NCBI RefSeq assembly: GCF_001020205.1
Contig: NZ_CP011663.1
Location: 2,914,001 to 2,978,000, forward strand
DNA from: Clostridium sporogenes
GTDB lineage: Bacteria; Bacillota; Clostridia; Clostridiales; Clostridiaceae
Direction: 5' to 3'
DNA: 64,000 bases
In this document: positions 43,593 to 52,663 of the stretch, piece by piece
Numbering within the stretch: position 1 is the first letter of the stretch
Layout of the letters: each line of letters starts with the position of its first letter
The notes under the pieces: model-generated
What the model saw: the letters and a program-made list of their open reading frames with translations, nothing else
The model's database searches: none
Told to the model about the DNA's origin: nothing
Translations under genes and position numbers: made by a program

Positions 43593-45363
43593 TCATTATA
43601 CCTCCTTTGCTGATTAGTTCATCTATTACCTCTGATAATTCATTAAATATTGCATCTATATTTTTTATATTCTCTTCTGAAATATATTTTGATCTTGCTA
43701 TTTTATCTCTAACTTCTAAATCTAAAAGTTCTTTTAAATATACTCCTGCATTTAATGCTCTTTCAGCTTCATCATAGAAGAATAAAACTAATTTTAACAT
43801 CTTATATTGCTTTTCTAATGAAGCATAAGTATCTACTTCATGGAAGGCATTTTGTTGCAGATAATCTTCTCTTAAAGATTTTGCAACTTCAAGTTTTAAT
43901 CTATCCTTTTCAGATAAAGCATCTATACCTACAAGTCTAACTATTTCCTCTAAGCTAGCTTCTTCTTGTAGAAGTGACATAGCCTTAATTCTAAGTTGTG
44001 TCCAATCAGATGCTACATTTTCATCCATCCAAGGGCTTATTTTTTCTATATACAATGAATAGGAGTTTAACCAATTTATAGCTGGGAAATGTCTTCTATA
44101 TGCAAGCTGTGCATCTAATCCCCAGAATACTTTAACTATTCTTAAAGTAGCCTGTGTAACTGGTTCTGATAAGTCTCCTCCTGGAGGGGATACAGCACCT
44201 ATAACTGTTAGAGCACCTTCTCTTTCCTCAGATCCTAAAGATAACACATTACCTGCTCTCTCATAGAACTCTGCTGCTCTTGAACCTAAGTATGCTGGAT
44301 ATCCTTCATCACCAGGCATTTCTTCAAGTCTTCCTGACATCTCACGAAGAGCCTCAGCCCAACGAGATGTAGAATCTGCCATTAGTGCAATAGAATATCC
44401 CATATCTCTAAAATATTCTCCTATAGTTATTCCAGTGTATATAGAAGCTTCTCTGGCTGCAACGGGCATATTAGAAGTATTTGCTATAAGTACAGTTCTT
44501 TTCATTAATGGTTCCCCAGTTTTAGGATCTTTTAGTTCTGGGAATTCATTAAGAACATCTGTCATCTCATTACCACGTTCTCCACAACCAATATAAACAA
44601 CTATTTGTGCATCTGCCCATTTCGCTAATTGATGTTGTACAACAGTCTTTCCACTTCCAAATGGTCCTGGAACACAAGCTGTACCGCCCTTTGTAACTGG
44701 GAAAAATGTGTCTATAACCCTTTGACCTGTTATCATAGGTTGTGCTGGATTAAGTTTTCTACCATATGGTCTACCCTTTCTAACAGGCCACTTCTGCATC
44801 ATCATTAAGTCAGAAAGTTTATCTCCATCCTTAACTTTTGCCACAGTATCAATTATAGTAAAATCCCCTTCTTCTATAGTTTCTATAGTTCCTTTTATAC
44901 CATAAGGAACCATTATTTTATGTTCTACTATAGAAGTTTCTTGGACAGTACCTATTACATCTCCTGCTTCTACAGTATCTCCTGCTTTTTTAACTGGAGT
45001 AAAATGCCATTTTTTATCTCTATCTAATGAATGAACTTCTACTCCTCTTGTTATGAAATCTCCAGCTTTATCCTTTATCACATTTAATGGTCTTTGTATT
45101 CCATCAAACATGGCTTCTATTAATCCAGGTCCTAATTCAACACTTAAAGGTTCTCCAGTAGTTATTACTGGATCTCCTGGTGCTAAACCTGCAGTTTCTT
45201 CGTAAACCTGAATTGAAGCTCTATCTTCTCTCATCTCTATTATTTCACCAATAAGACGTTTTTCACCAACTTTTACAACGTCATATATATTTGCCTCTTC
45301 CATCCCTTCAGCAACAACTAAAGGTCCAGATATCTTTAAAATACGTCCTGTCTTCAAGTTCAC
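43585..45363 (-). CDS. atpA: V-type ATPase catalytic subunit A
   Basis: Subunit A hydrolyses or makes ATP. The 592-residue chain has the Walker A loop GPFGSGKTVVQHQL near residue 232, the long non-homologous insertion typical of A subunits (about 110-200), and SRWAEALREMSGRLEEMPGDE near 336. No intein interrupts the P-loop region. It follows subunit F by 13 bases. Confidence 0.97.
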   Translation of the reverse strand: MNLKTGRILKISGPLVVAEGMEEANIYDVVKVGEKRLIGEIIEMREDRASIQVYEETAGLAPGDPVITTGEPLSVELGPGLIEAMFDGIQRPLNVIKDKAGDFITRGVEVHSLDRDKKWHFTPVKKAGDTVEAGDVIGTVQETSIVEHKIMVPYGIKGTIETIEEGDFTIIDTVAKVKDGDKLSDLMMMQKWPVRKGRPYGRKLNPAQPMITGQRVIDTFFPVTKGGTACVPGPFGSGKTVVQHQLAKWADAQIVVYIGCGERGNEMTDVLNEFPELKDPKTGEPLMKRTVLIANTSNMPVAAREASIYTGITIGEYFRDMGYSIALMADSTSRWAEALREMSGRLEEMPGDEGYPAYLGSRAAEFYERAGNVLSLGSEEREGALTVIGAVSPPGGDLSEPVTQATLRIVKVFWGLDAQLAYRRHFPAINWLNSYSLYIEKISPWMDENVASDWTQLRIKAMSLLQEEASLEEIVRLVGIDALSEKDRLKLEVAKSLREDYLQQNAFHEVDTYASLEKQYKMLKLVLFFYDEAERALNAGVYLKELLDLEVRDKIARSKYISEENIKNIDAIFNELSEVIDELISKGGIMNA

Positions 45364-45376
45364 CTACCTACCTTCC

Positions 45377-45685
45377 TTATAAAATATTAACACCAACTGC
45401 TTTTTCCACGTTATCATTTATTCTCTGCATACCAATATTTAGAGACCCCTGATTACTAGGAATAAGTATAACGGCAGGAATTAATTCTCTATTATATCTC
45501 TCAATAGTTTCTTCCAAATCTTTAGCTATTTGTTCTGTAACAAATATAATAGCATACTTTTCCGCGGCCATTTTATTGATAGTAATTCTTGCTTCATCTG
45601 GTTCAGTAACAGGATATACATCAATACCAAGAGCTTTAAAGGCCAATATGGAATCTTTATCTCCAACTACACCTATTTTATACAT
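45377..45685 (-). CDS. atpF: V-type ATPase subunit F
   Basis: Subunit F is a small rotor-stalk protein that binds subunit D. The 102-residue product starts at the ATG at 45685 (MYKIGVVGDKDSILAFKALG), inside the last codons of subunit C; a GTG nine bases upstream is less likely. The Rossmann-like start and the C-terminal PAVILIPSNQGSLN are typical. Confidence 0.93.
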   Translation of the reverse strand: MYKIGVVGDKDSILAFKALGIDVYPVTEPDEARITINKMAAEKYAIIFVTEQIAKDLEETIERYNRELIPAVILIPSNQGSLNIGMQRINDNVEKAVGVNIL

Positions 45686-46679
45686 AGATATCACGCAGCC
45701 TTTCTCTTATTATTTCGCTCTTCATGTTATTGAGCTTTCCAATCATTATAATTCTTATAACTTTTATTTCATTTTCTTTAGCATATAAATAAGATATTAT
45801 TGGTTCTGGGCCAAAACTTATATATTTTGCTCTTTTCATATACTCCATTATAAAATTATCACTTAATTTTTCAAAAATATTTATTGAACCAGTTTTTGAA
45901 TAAGCATCTATCCCAGCTCTAAGAACTTCTCCATAATCTGTATAAGAAAGTTTTGCTGGAATATTTTCAACTGAATCGTTAAGTAAAGCTATCAGTTTAT
46001 CTTTATCTATAAAACCTCCACTTATAATTACACTTGTAAAAAAGTTTTTATCTTTGTTTTGCTTTTTAACCCTTAAAAGAGTTTTTATATTATTTAAGTC
46101 AATAAGACTTTTTAAATATTTATCTAAAAATTTATCTCCTATTTCCTTATTTAATAAAAGCATTTGTTCAAACATATATTTATCAAGTATAATATCAATT
46201 TTCTGTGGATCTTTATTAGCACTAAAGTCTTCAAAAGCATCTTCTATAGCTTTTCTCATTATTGGATTTAAATCTCTATAATATTCATTATCTATAAAAG
46301 TCTTAAGCTTTTCTATAGGCACATTACCCACAGGGATTATTATATCTGTAAAATCTTTATTTAAAATTTTTCCTTTTATCATAACTTTAATATTATGATA
46401 ATCGTACTTTAAACTCATCATATTAACTAAAGATTTTACAGGGGAAATTTCGTAGAGCAAATGATAAACTCTTTTAAGCTCATTACTTAAAAGTATTTCA
46501 TAATCCTCAGGCCTTTTTACCTTTGACATAAATGTAGAATATTCAGTTTCTTCAAGAATCTTTAAAGCTTCTAAAGGAGAGCTGCTATCTATCATCCTAT
46601 CAAGTTTTGTTTTGTCAAGGAGTCTAGTTTCTAATACTCTAATTCTAGGTATTACCTGAGTAAATAGTAATGCATCCAT
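45678..46679 (-). CDS. atpC: V-type ATPase subunit C
   Basis: Subunit C caps the membrane rotor ring and connects it to the D-F stalk. The 333-residue helical protein starts DALLFTQVIPRIRVLETRLL and contains the three repeated helical units of the family, with YDYHNIKVMIKGKI near residue 90. It overlaps subunit F by eight bases. Confidence 0.92.
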   Translation of the reverse strand: MDALLFTQVIPRIRVLETRLLDKTKLDRMIDSSSPLEALKILEETEYSTFMSKVKRPEDYEILLSNELKRVYHLLYEISPVKSLVNMMSLKYDYHNIKVMIKGKILNKDFTDIIIPVGNVPIEKLKTFIDNEYYRDLNPIMRKAIEDAFEDFSANKDPQKIDIILDKYMFEQMLLLNKEIGDKFLDKYLKSLIDLNNIKTLLRVKKQNKDKNFFTSVIISGGFIDKDKLIALLNDSVENIPAKLSYTDYGEVLRAGIDAYSKTGSINIFEKLSDNFIMEYMKRAKYISFGPEPIISYLYAKENEIKVIRIIMIGKLNNMKSEIIRERLRDIYV

Positions 46680-46691
46680 GAATTTCCCTCC

Positions 46692-47291
46692 TTAGTTAAA
46701 TAACACTCTTGCAACTTCATACTCCAATTCATCTTTCATAGAACTAATTAAAGCTTGAAAAGAATTATTTATTTCAATTCCATTTTTCTCCAATATGAAT
46801 CCTGCCTTAAAATCTCTTGTTTCATCACTTAAGGAAAGACCCCCTAATTTTCCTCTTTTAACTAATTCACTATTTATTTCATTTATAAAGTCTTCAGTTA
46901 TAAGTAACTTGTCCTTTAGATTTATTATAATCTTTTCATCTCCATCTATTGGAAGATTTAAAATTCTCTCTTTAATATAATAAAGATATTCTTCCTTTGA
47001 TAAAGAGCTTAACTTTTCTAAAGACTTTTCAAGTACTTTTTCTATAATCTTTTGTTTTGATTGAAGCTTTTCATTTCTTACTTTAAGCTCTGCATTTGAC
47101 AATATTCTTTCTCTTCTTATTACACTTTCTCTTTTTGCCTTTTCAATAGTATTTTTTTCTATGATTTTAGCTTCTGCAGTTTTTTTATCTAATATTTTTT
47201 TTCCATCTTCTTTAGCTTCTTTAATAAATTCTTCTTTTTTTCCTTTGGCTTCTTCAAGAATTTTCCCAGTTAGATTATTTATGCTAGACAT
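46692..47291 (-). CDS. atpE: V-type ATPase subunit E
   Basis: Subunit E forms the peripheral stalk with subunit G. The 199-residue chain has a lysine/glutamate-rich N-terminal coiled coil (to about residue 90) and a globular C-terminus. I chose the ATG at 47291 with GGAG eight bases upstream; a GTG at 47300 overlaps that site. It follows the K subunit by 15 bases. Confidence 0.93.
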   Translation of the reverse strand: MSSINNLTGKILEEAKGKKEEFIKEAKEDGKKILDKKTAEAKIIEKNTIEKAKRESVIRRERILSNAELKVRNEKLQSKQKIIEKVLEKSLEKLSSLSKEEYLYYIKERILNLPIDGDEKIIINLKDKLLITEDFINEINSELVKRGKLGGLSLSDETRDFKAGFILEKNGIEINNSFQALISSMKDELEYEVARVLFN

Positions 47292-47306
47292 TCGCCTCAC
47301 TCCAAA

Positions 47307-47795
47307 CTATTTTATGTTTAAAACCATAAATAATGATGCAACGAAGCCAAGTAATGCGTAAGTTTCAACCATAACTGCGTATATAACGCCCTTCATAACA
47401 TCATTAGGCTTCTTTGCAAGTATTTGTACTCCAGCTGCTGCTGCTTTACCTTGTGCTATTGCTGACTTCCAACCTGCAAGTGCTATTGGAAGAGCTGCCA
47501 TAAAGTATGCAAAACCTTGAGCAAGTGTAGGTGCTTTACCACCAAGAATACCAACATTTAATAAAATCATAAGGGTAATAACAAATCCATATAATCCTTG
47601 TGTACCTGGAAGAGCAACTAATATAAATGTTTTACCAAACTTTTCTGGTTCCTCTGTCATAAGTCCTGAAGCAGCTTCACCAACTGTTCCTATCCCTCTT
47701 GCTGAACCTATCCCCGCTAAACCTGTTGCTAATGCAGCTCCTAAAAGAGCAAATATTAATCCACCATTTTCAGTTAAAAAATTCATAAATGTCAT
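47307..47795 (-). CDS. atpK: V-type ATPase subunit K (proteolipid), sodium-type
   Basis: The 162-residue proteolipid has four membrane helices in two hairpins. The second hairpin carries the ion-binding glutamate in VMVETYALLGF near residue 141. The first has LPGTQGLYGF near 66 instead of a glutamate, and AIAQGKAAAAG near 110 supplies a glutamine. This Thr-Gln / Gln / Glu set matches the Na+ site of the Enterococcus hirae K ring (T64, Q65, Q110, E139), so sodium coupling is a good inference. GGAGG lies nine bases before the ATG. Confidence 0.95.
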   Translation of the reverse strand: MTFMNFLTENGGLIFALLGAALATGLAGIGSARGIGTVGEAASGLMTEEPEKFGKTFILVALPGTQGLYGFVITLMILLNVGILGGKAPTLAQGFAYFMAALPIALAGWKSAIAQGKAAAAGVQILAKKPNDVMKGVIYAVMVETYALLGFVASLFMVLNIK

Positions 47796-47819
47796 AATTA
47801 AAGTCCTCCTTTATAAATC

Positions 47820-49778
47820 TTATTTAGTTATTTTTAAGTATTGATCTGAAAGTTTATATGGAGTAAATTTCTTTCCTCCACCTTCATAGAATTTATTGAA
47901 AAATTCTAAATATTGAAGTCTTGCAGTATGAACATAGGATCCAAGTGCATTAACAAGTAAATTAAACAAATGGAGAGCTATAAATAAAATTGGTGATATT
48001 ATATAGCTGAATGGACTTGGAATAAGATTTACTATAAGATTTAATGCGTTTGCAATAAATCCTGTAGCAAGGCCTAAAGCTAAAAGCCTTGAATAAGATA
48101 CTACATCTCCAAGATAACTTGTAGAACCATAGACTCCATATATGCCTCCACCGATTTTTCCTCCAAGGGTTGGAGCTGATCTTCCCTGTGTAAAAAGTAA
48201 TCCTACAAATCCTATAATTAAAAGAATTTTTCCAACAGATGAAGCTACACCAACTAACATTAAAATTGCACCAATTAATACAAAGTACCATGTTAACACA
48301 TCATATATTGCATCCTTTAATTGTCCACTCTTTATAAGCATATAGGCTTTAAGACCTAAGCCTACAAATATATGAACTAATCCAAATACAACAGATAATA
48401 TTAATATCTGAGTTATACCTTTTGCCGGGTCTATAAGATATGGTATATTTATTCCTAGATAATTAGAGAACAAATCTCCAAACCATCCACCATAAATTGC
48501 CCCCCATATAACCGTTGAAATTCCAGCAAATAAGAAAAGTTTAAAAGTATTTCTTTTTGCTGTATCCTTAACTTTCTTTAAAGCAATAGAAGATACTATA
48601 ACCATAATTAATCCATATCCAGCATCAGATAACATCATGCCGAAAAATAAGAAATAAAATATTGATAAAATTGGTGTTGGATCTATTTCTTTATACAAAG
48701 GAAGGCTATACATTTCAACCACACTTTCAAAAGCTGATGCAAAACCATTATTTTTTAATTTAATAGGTACTTCTTCTACATCATCTTCTTCATTAACCTC
48801 TGTAAAACTTAGATAATAATCATTTCCTATAGCTTTCTTAATAATATTTTCTAGTTCTTCATTTGTATCTAGAGTATTCCAACCACATATTGCAATAACT
48901 TTTTCAGATTTAAGGAAATTTTCTGAAGCATTAAGCCTAATAATAAGATTATTGAAATATTCATAGGCAATTTGTATTTCTTCAATCTTACTTTCATAGG
49001 TTTTAATTTCATTATTTATTTTTTCAACTTCCTTATCTATTTCTGAAATTTTAATATTAAAATTCTCTATAACTGCTTTAGGACTATCTTCGTAAACTAA
49101 AGTTAAAGAACTAAATCCATAGTTTTTAAATAATTCTTTTGCCTTTTCTTCTTCCTCTTTTAAAACTAAAGCAAAAACATATAAGTCTTCATTATCTTCA
49201 TTAATAAATTCTATATATTTATTCTGAAGATTATCTTGAAAGTCATTTTGAAAATCTTCTTTATATTGTTTAGATATAGTACCAATGAAATATGAAGTTT
49301 GTTTAAGTTCCTTTAAATTTTTAAACTTTGCATCAAACTTTTTCCATGGAAGAAGACTGTTTATTTCTGCATCAATCTTTGTTCTTTCATTGCTTAAATA
49401 ATTTAATCTGTCTTCTTTCATTTTTAAATCATCATAAGTACTTTTCCAATCAATAGTTTTAATTTTTTCATTTAATGTACTATAGGATAAAGATTTTTTA
49501 TCCTGTAAAAGTGCTTTTAAACCTGATGCTTGAGTAACATATTCTTTTAAAAAATCTAAGACAAATTTTAGCTTCGATAAATTCGCTGCATATTCTGAAT
49601 ATTTTGAACCAACTGAGTCCTTATCAAGAAGCTTCAAACTTTCATCTTCTTCAATTAAAGCATCATTTTGAAGATTTATGAATTGAACTCCTTCAAAGCT
49701 TTGAAGTTCTTCCAAAAGCTTTTCTTTGTGTGATTCAAAGGCTAATAATGTAAATTTATTCATTTTAACTATTGCCAT
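47820..49778 (-). CDS. atpI: V-type ATPase subunit I (a subunit)
   Basis: Subunit I is the stator that forms the ion path beside the K ring. The 652-residue protein has a cytoplasmic half with long coiled coils (about residues 80-300) and a membrane half with seven or eight helices from about 360. The GDVVSYSRLLALGLATGFIA segment near 560 contains the functional arginine. It overlaps subunit G by 14 bases. Confidence 0.95.
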   Translation of the reverse strand: MAIVKMNKFTLLAFESHKEKLLEELQSFEGVQFINLQNDALIEEDESLKLLDKDSVGSKYSEYAANLSKLKFVLDFLKEYVTQASGLKALLQDKKSLSYSTLNEKIKTIDWKSTYDDLKMKEDRLNYLSNERTKIDAEINSLLPWKKFDAKFKNLKELKQTSYFIGTISKQYKEDFQNDFQDNLQNKYIEFINEDNEDLYVFALVLKEEEEKAKELFKNYGFSSLTLVYEDSPKAVIENFNIKISEIDKEVEKINNEIKTYESKIEEIQIAYEYFNNLIIRLNASENFLKSEKVIAICGWNTLDTNEELENIIKKAIGNDYYLSFTEVNEEDDVEEVPIKLKNNGFASAFESVVEMYSLPLYKEIDPTPILSIFYFLFFGMMLSDAGYGLIMVIVSSIALKKVKDTAKRNTFKLFLFAGISTVIWGAIYGGWFGDLFSNYLGINIPYLIDPAKGITQILILSVVFGLVHIFVGLGLKAYMLIKSGQLKDAIYDVLTWYFVLIGAILMLVGVASSVGKILLIIGFVGLLFTQGRSAPTLGGKIGGGIYGVYGSTSYLGDVVSYSRLLALGLATGFIANALNLIVNLIPSPFSYIISPILFIALHLFNLLVNALGSYVHTARLQYLEFFNKFYEGGGKKFTPYKLSDQYLKITK

Positions 49779-50091
49779 TAAACTTCACTATCCTTTCAAC
49801 CACAAGATTAACTGCTTTATCAAGCAAGTCATTGGAAACATTTAAGATTTCATCTGCTTTCTCTTTACCTTCTTTAAAAATAAGCGTTGCTTCCCCATTA
49901 GCCTTACTTTCAACCTCATCCATAATTCTTTTTGCTTCTAAAGAGGACTTATTAATTATATCTTTATACTCTTTCAAAGCATTTTCTTCAGCTTTTTTAA
50001 CAATTTCTCTGCTCTCAAGCTTAGCATCATTAATTATTTTATTAGCTTCTTCCTCAGCAGCTTTAATTTCTTTAATTGCATCCTTTGCCAA
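49765..50091 (-). CDS. V-type ATPase subunit G (peripheral stalk)
   Basis: The 108-residue protein is almost entirely a charged coiled coil, starting AKDAIKEIKAAEEEANKII. It should pair with subunit E in the peripheral stalk. It is the first gene of the nine-gene operon G-I-K-E-C-F-A-B-D. Naming differs between species (G or H). Confidence 0.88.
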   Translation of the reverse strand: MAKDAIKEIKAAEEEANKIINDAKLESREIVKKAEENALKEYKDIINKSSLEAKRIMDEVESKANGEATLIFKEGKEKADEILNVSNDLLDKAVNLVVERIVKFNGNS

Positions 50092-50118
50092 AATATCACC
50101 CCCTCACAGGTCAAATAA

Positions 50119-50145
50119 TTCAATACCATATTAAATGGTATTGAA
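50119..50145. promoter_or_regulatory. Perfect hairpin in the V-ATPase leader
   Basis: TTCAATACCAT (50119-50129) pairs with ATGGTATTGAA (50135-50145) over a five-base loop, 28 bases before the first start codon. It may be an operator or an mRNA-stabilising 5' hairpin. Confidence 0.6.
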
Positions 50146-50173
50146 TACATCTTTCTTTAATTATTTATATTTA

Positions 50174-50202
50174 AGTATAATACTAATTATACTTATTAGC
50201 AA
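50174..50202 (-). promoter_or_regulatory. Promoter of the V-type ATPase operon
   Basis: On the minus strand TTGCTA (complement of 50197-50202) and TATACT (complement of 50174-50179) are 17 bases apart, about 83 bases before the first gene. Confidence 0.6.
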
Positions 50203-50249
50203 TACATATCAATACTAATTTTTAACTAAAAATTCCTTATAACTAATAT

Positions 50250-51929
50250 TTATTCCTTATATTCTAAAAAAACTATATTTTCTCTGTCTTTTTCGTCAAA
50301 TATAACATATATTTCTCTTTTTTCTTGTATATTTTCCTTTATAAATTTTTCTATATTTACAAAAAATCTCTCTACATGTATATTATCGGATACTTTAACT
50401 CCATTTTGTAGTACCTTATCCTTTAAACATCTTTTAATTTTTTTATCTATATCTCTAATTAAAAACTCTGGCAACCATTGCTTTTTATTAAATTTTAAAT
50501 AATCATATTTTATTATTTCTTTTAAAAACTCATTATTTTTATTTAGAAATTCTTCGTTAAATTCTAAAAAAACTTTATAGTATTTAGGCCCAGAAATATT
50601 CTTGTCAAAATATCCCTTATGATTACAAAACATAGCTAAACTATAATAGAAATCAAAAGGCTTTTTAAATTCTCCCATAAAATATTTTAATATATTATTA
50701 AATTTTCCTGAGTTATAATATTTATCCACTACTCCTTCTACCTTTTTTAGTATAAGCAATTCCTCGTAACTTATGTCCTTTGTACTTAGTATTTCATAAG
50801 GAGGATACGGAGAATACACCATCCCCCATTTTTCTGCCTCTAACCTCATAGGCGATCCCTTTAAAAGTTTTAAAAATCCTAGTTGTATTTCCTCAGGTTC
50901 TATACTATAAACATCATTAAAAGAATTTTTAAAAGAATTATAATCCTCTCCTGGCAGTCCTGCAATAAGATCTAAATGTTGTTTTATATTTTTAAGTTTT
51001 TTAAGTTCCTCTACCTTTTCTTTAATAGTTTGAAAATTCACATATCTATTTATATTTTTTAAAACTTCATTATTTGTGGTTTGAACACCAACTTCAAATT
51101 GAATCCTTCCATCTTTTGCTTTACTTAAAATCTCTAATTCTTCTTTTGTAAGTAAATCTGCTGATATCTCGAAATGAAAAGTTGCATCTGTATCTAGACT
51201 TACGATATATTCCCATATTTTCATTGCAAACTTGTGATTACAATTAAAAGTTCTATCTACAAATTTAATAAGTTTAACATTTTTATCTACTAAAAATTTA
51301 ATTTCTTTTTTTACTCTTTCCACATTATGGAACCTTACTCCATGTAAAGTAGAAGATAAACAATATTTACAATTAAACGGGCATCCCCTTGAAGCTTCAT
51401 AATAAACTATTTTATTTTTTAAGTCCTCTTCTTTTTTATAAGGAAATACTACTGAATTCATAGAAATATTAGGTCTTTCTCCAGTATACTCTATTCCATT
51501 TAATGTTTTAATATATAGCCCCTTTACCCTATCTAGACTTTTATTTTCTATTTTATATTTAATAAATTCTCTGAAAGTTTCTTCTCCTTCTCCCTCTATA
51601 ACATATTCTCCATGAACTTTTCTTAAAAAACTTTCACTATCATAGGAAACCTCTGGACCTCCAAAAACTATTTCTGTAGAAGGTTTTACTAATTTAATTA
51701 AATTTGCTAGTTCCTCTACATATTCTAAATTCCATATATAACAAGAAAAAGCCACTAAATCAGCTTTTTCCATAATTATTTTTTCTAATATATTTTCTTT
51801 TCTATCATTTATAGTAAACTCTTTTAACATACACTCATAATTTAAATCCTCTGTATTAGCTCTTAAATATCTAAGAGCTAGATTGCTATGGATATATTTA
51901 GAGTTAATGGCTACTAATAGTGCTTTCAT
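50250..51929 (-). CDS. B12-binding-domain radical SAM protein (DUF4080-type)
   Basis: The 559-residue enzyme has a cobalamin-binding-type N-terminal domain (about 1-130; the usual DxHxxG is not evident, so B12 binding is uncertain). A radical SAM core follows with the cluster motif CPFNCKYC near residue 183, and a C-terminal region of about 200 residues of the DUF4080 type. Such proteins catalyse unusual methylations or C-C/C-S rearrangements; the substrate is unknown. It overlaps the end of the methyltransferase-like gene by 26 bases, so the two are probably one unit. Confidence 0.9.
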   Translation of the reverse strand: MKALLVAINSKYIHSNLALRYLRANTEDLNYECMLKEFTINDRKENILEKIIMEKADLVAFSCYIWNLEYVEELANLIKLVKPSTEIVFGGPEVSYDSESFLRKVHGEYVIEGEGEETFREFIKYKIENKSLDRVKGLYIKTLNGIEYTGERPNISMNSVVFPYKKEEDLKNKIVYYEASRGCPFNCKYCLSSTLHGVRFHNVERVKKEIKFLVDKNVKLIKFVDRTFNCNHKFAMKIWEYIVSLDTDATFHFEISADLLTKEELEILSKAKDGRIQFEVGVQTTNNEVLKNINRYVNFQTIKEKVEELKKLKNIKQHLDLIAGLPGEDYNSFKNSFNDVYSIEPEEIQLGFLKLLKGSPMRLEAEKWGMVYSPYPPYEILSTKDISYEELLILKKVEGVVDKYYNSGKFNNILKYFMGEFKKPFDFYYSLAMFCNHKGYFDKNISGPKYYKVFLEFNEEFLNKNNEFLKEIIKYDYLKFNKKQWLPEFLIRDIDKKIKRCLKDKVLQNGVKVSDNIHVERFFVNIEKFIKENIQEKREIYVIFDEKDRENIVFLEYKE

Positions 51930-52479
51930 TAATTTCTTCCTTCCCCTTTTCGTCTTCTTTGGTATTAGTATTTATTTTTTTCTTACCTTTTATGTAGTAC
52001 ACCCCATCGGAAGACTTTAAATCCTTTATTTCAAAATAAGGATCTAATAATTTTATAGTAGTATCTATAGAACTATCTTTTAGTAAATTTAAATCCTTTA
52101 TAGATATATTTTTAACTTTTTCTCCTGGCAATAAAATTTTTATTTTCCCATTAAAGGTTTCCTTTAATTTTTTATCAATATCCCAAATATAAACATTTCC
52201 CCCTTCTTTTAAATACCTATATATATCCCGTATAAGATTCATCCTATTTTTTTTGAAAAATATATTACTAAAGGAAAACAATAAAATACAGTTATCATAA
52301 TAACCTTCTTTTATGTTTTCCTTTTCCTCTGCTCCATTTATATATTCCAAGTTTGAATCCTCATTATATTGTTTATATATATTGTATATTATTCCATAAT
52401 TATCCGTGCCTACATCTAATAAGTTGCCCCTAAAAATTTCATTTTCCATATTAATAACAATTTCGTTTATAATACTCAC
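51904..52479 (-). CDS. Methyltransferase-like protein, degenerate
   Basis: The 191-residue protein shows a class I methyltransferase outline: GNLLDVGTDNYGIIYNIY near residue 18 in place of the glycine-rich SAM loop, and MNLIRDIYRYLKEGGNVYIWDI near 78-100. The SAM loop lacks the second and third glycines, so binding may be lost. The frame begins at a GTG at 52479 directly behind AGAGG; the ATG at 52449 is an alternative start. It is coupled to the radical SAM gene downstream. Function is unassigned. Confidence 0.6.
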   Translation of the reverse strand: MSIINEIVINMENEIFRGNLLDVGTDNYGIIYNIYKQYNEDSNLEYINGAEEKENIKEGYYDNCILLFSFSNIFFKKNRMNLIRDIYRYLKEGGNVYIWDIDKKLKETFNGKIKILLPGEKVKNISIKDLNLLKDSSIDTTIKLLDPYFEIKDLKSSDGVYYIKGKKKINTNTKEDEKGKEEINESTISSH

Positions 52480-52632
52480 CCTCTTTATATATCCCCCAAG
52501 TTCACTTTACCATTTTTCTATAATTAAAATAATTATTTTAATTTCAAATTGTAGCAAAAGGGAGCATTTTTTATTTACATTAAGTATAGTCACTATATAT
52601 AAATAATTCTTAATTGTATATTATTCTACAAT

Positions 52633-52663
52633 AAAAAAAAAAATCCTCCTATTAAAGGAGAAT
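52633..52663 (-). terminator. Terminator overlapping the phospholipase-like stop codon
   Basis: On the minus strand CTCCT-ttaat-AGGAG is followed by a run of 11 T. The upstream arm contains the last sense codons, and the stop codon lies in the loop. Confidence 0.85.

Noticed and set aside
48142..48345. Frames on both strands within the subunit I gene
   Set aside because: Shadows of the long membrane protein frame.
50119..50145. Third copy of the ATACC...GGTAT operator at the V-ATPase operon
   Set aside because: The half sites are present but the spacing is 9 rather than 7, and the palindrome extends outward into a longer hairpin; it does not match the other two sites.
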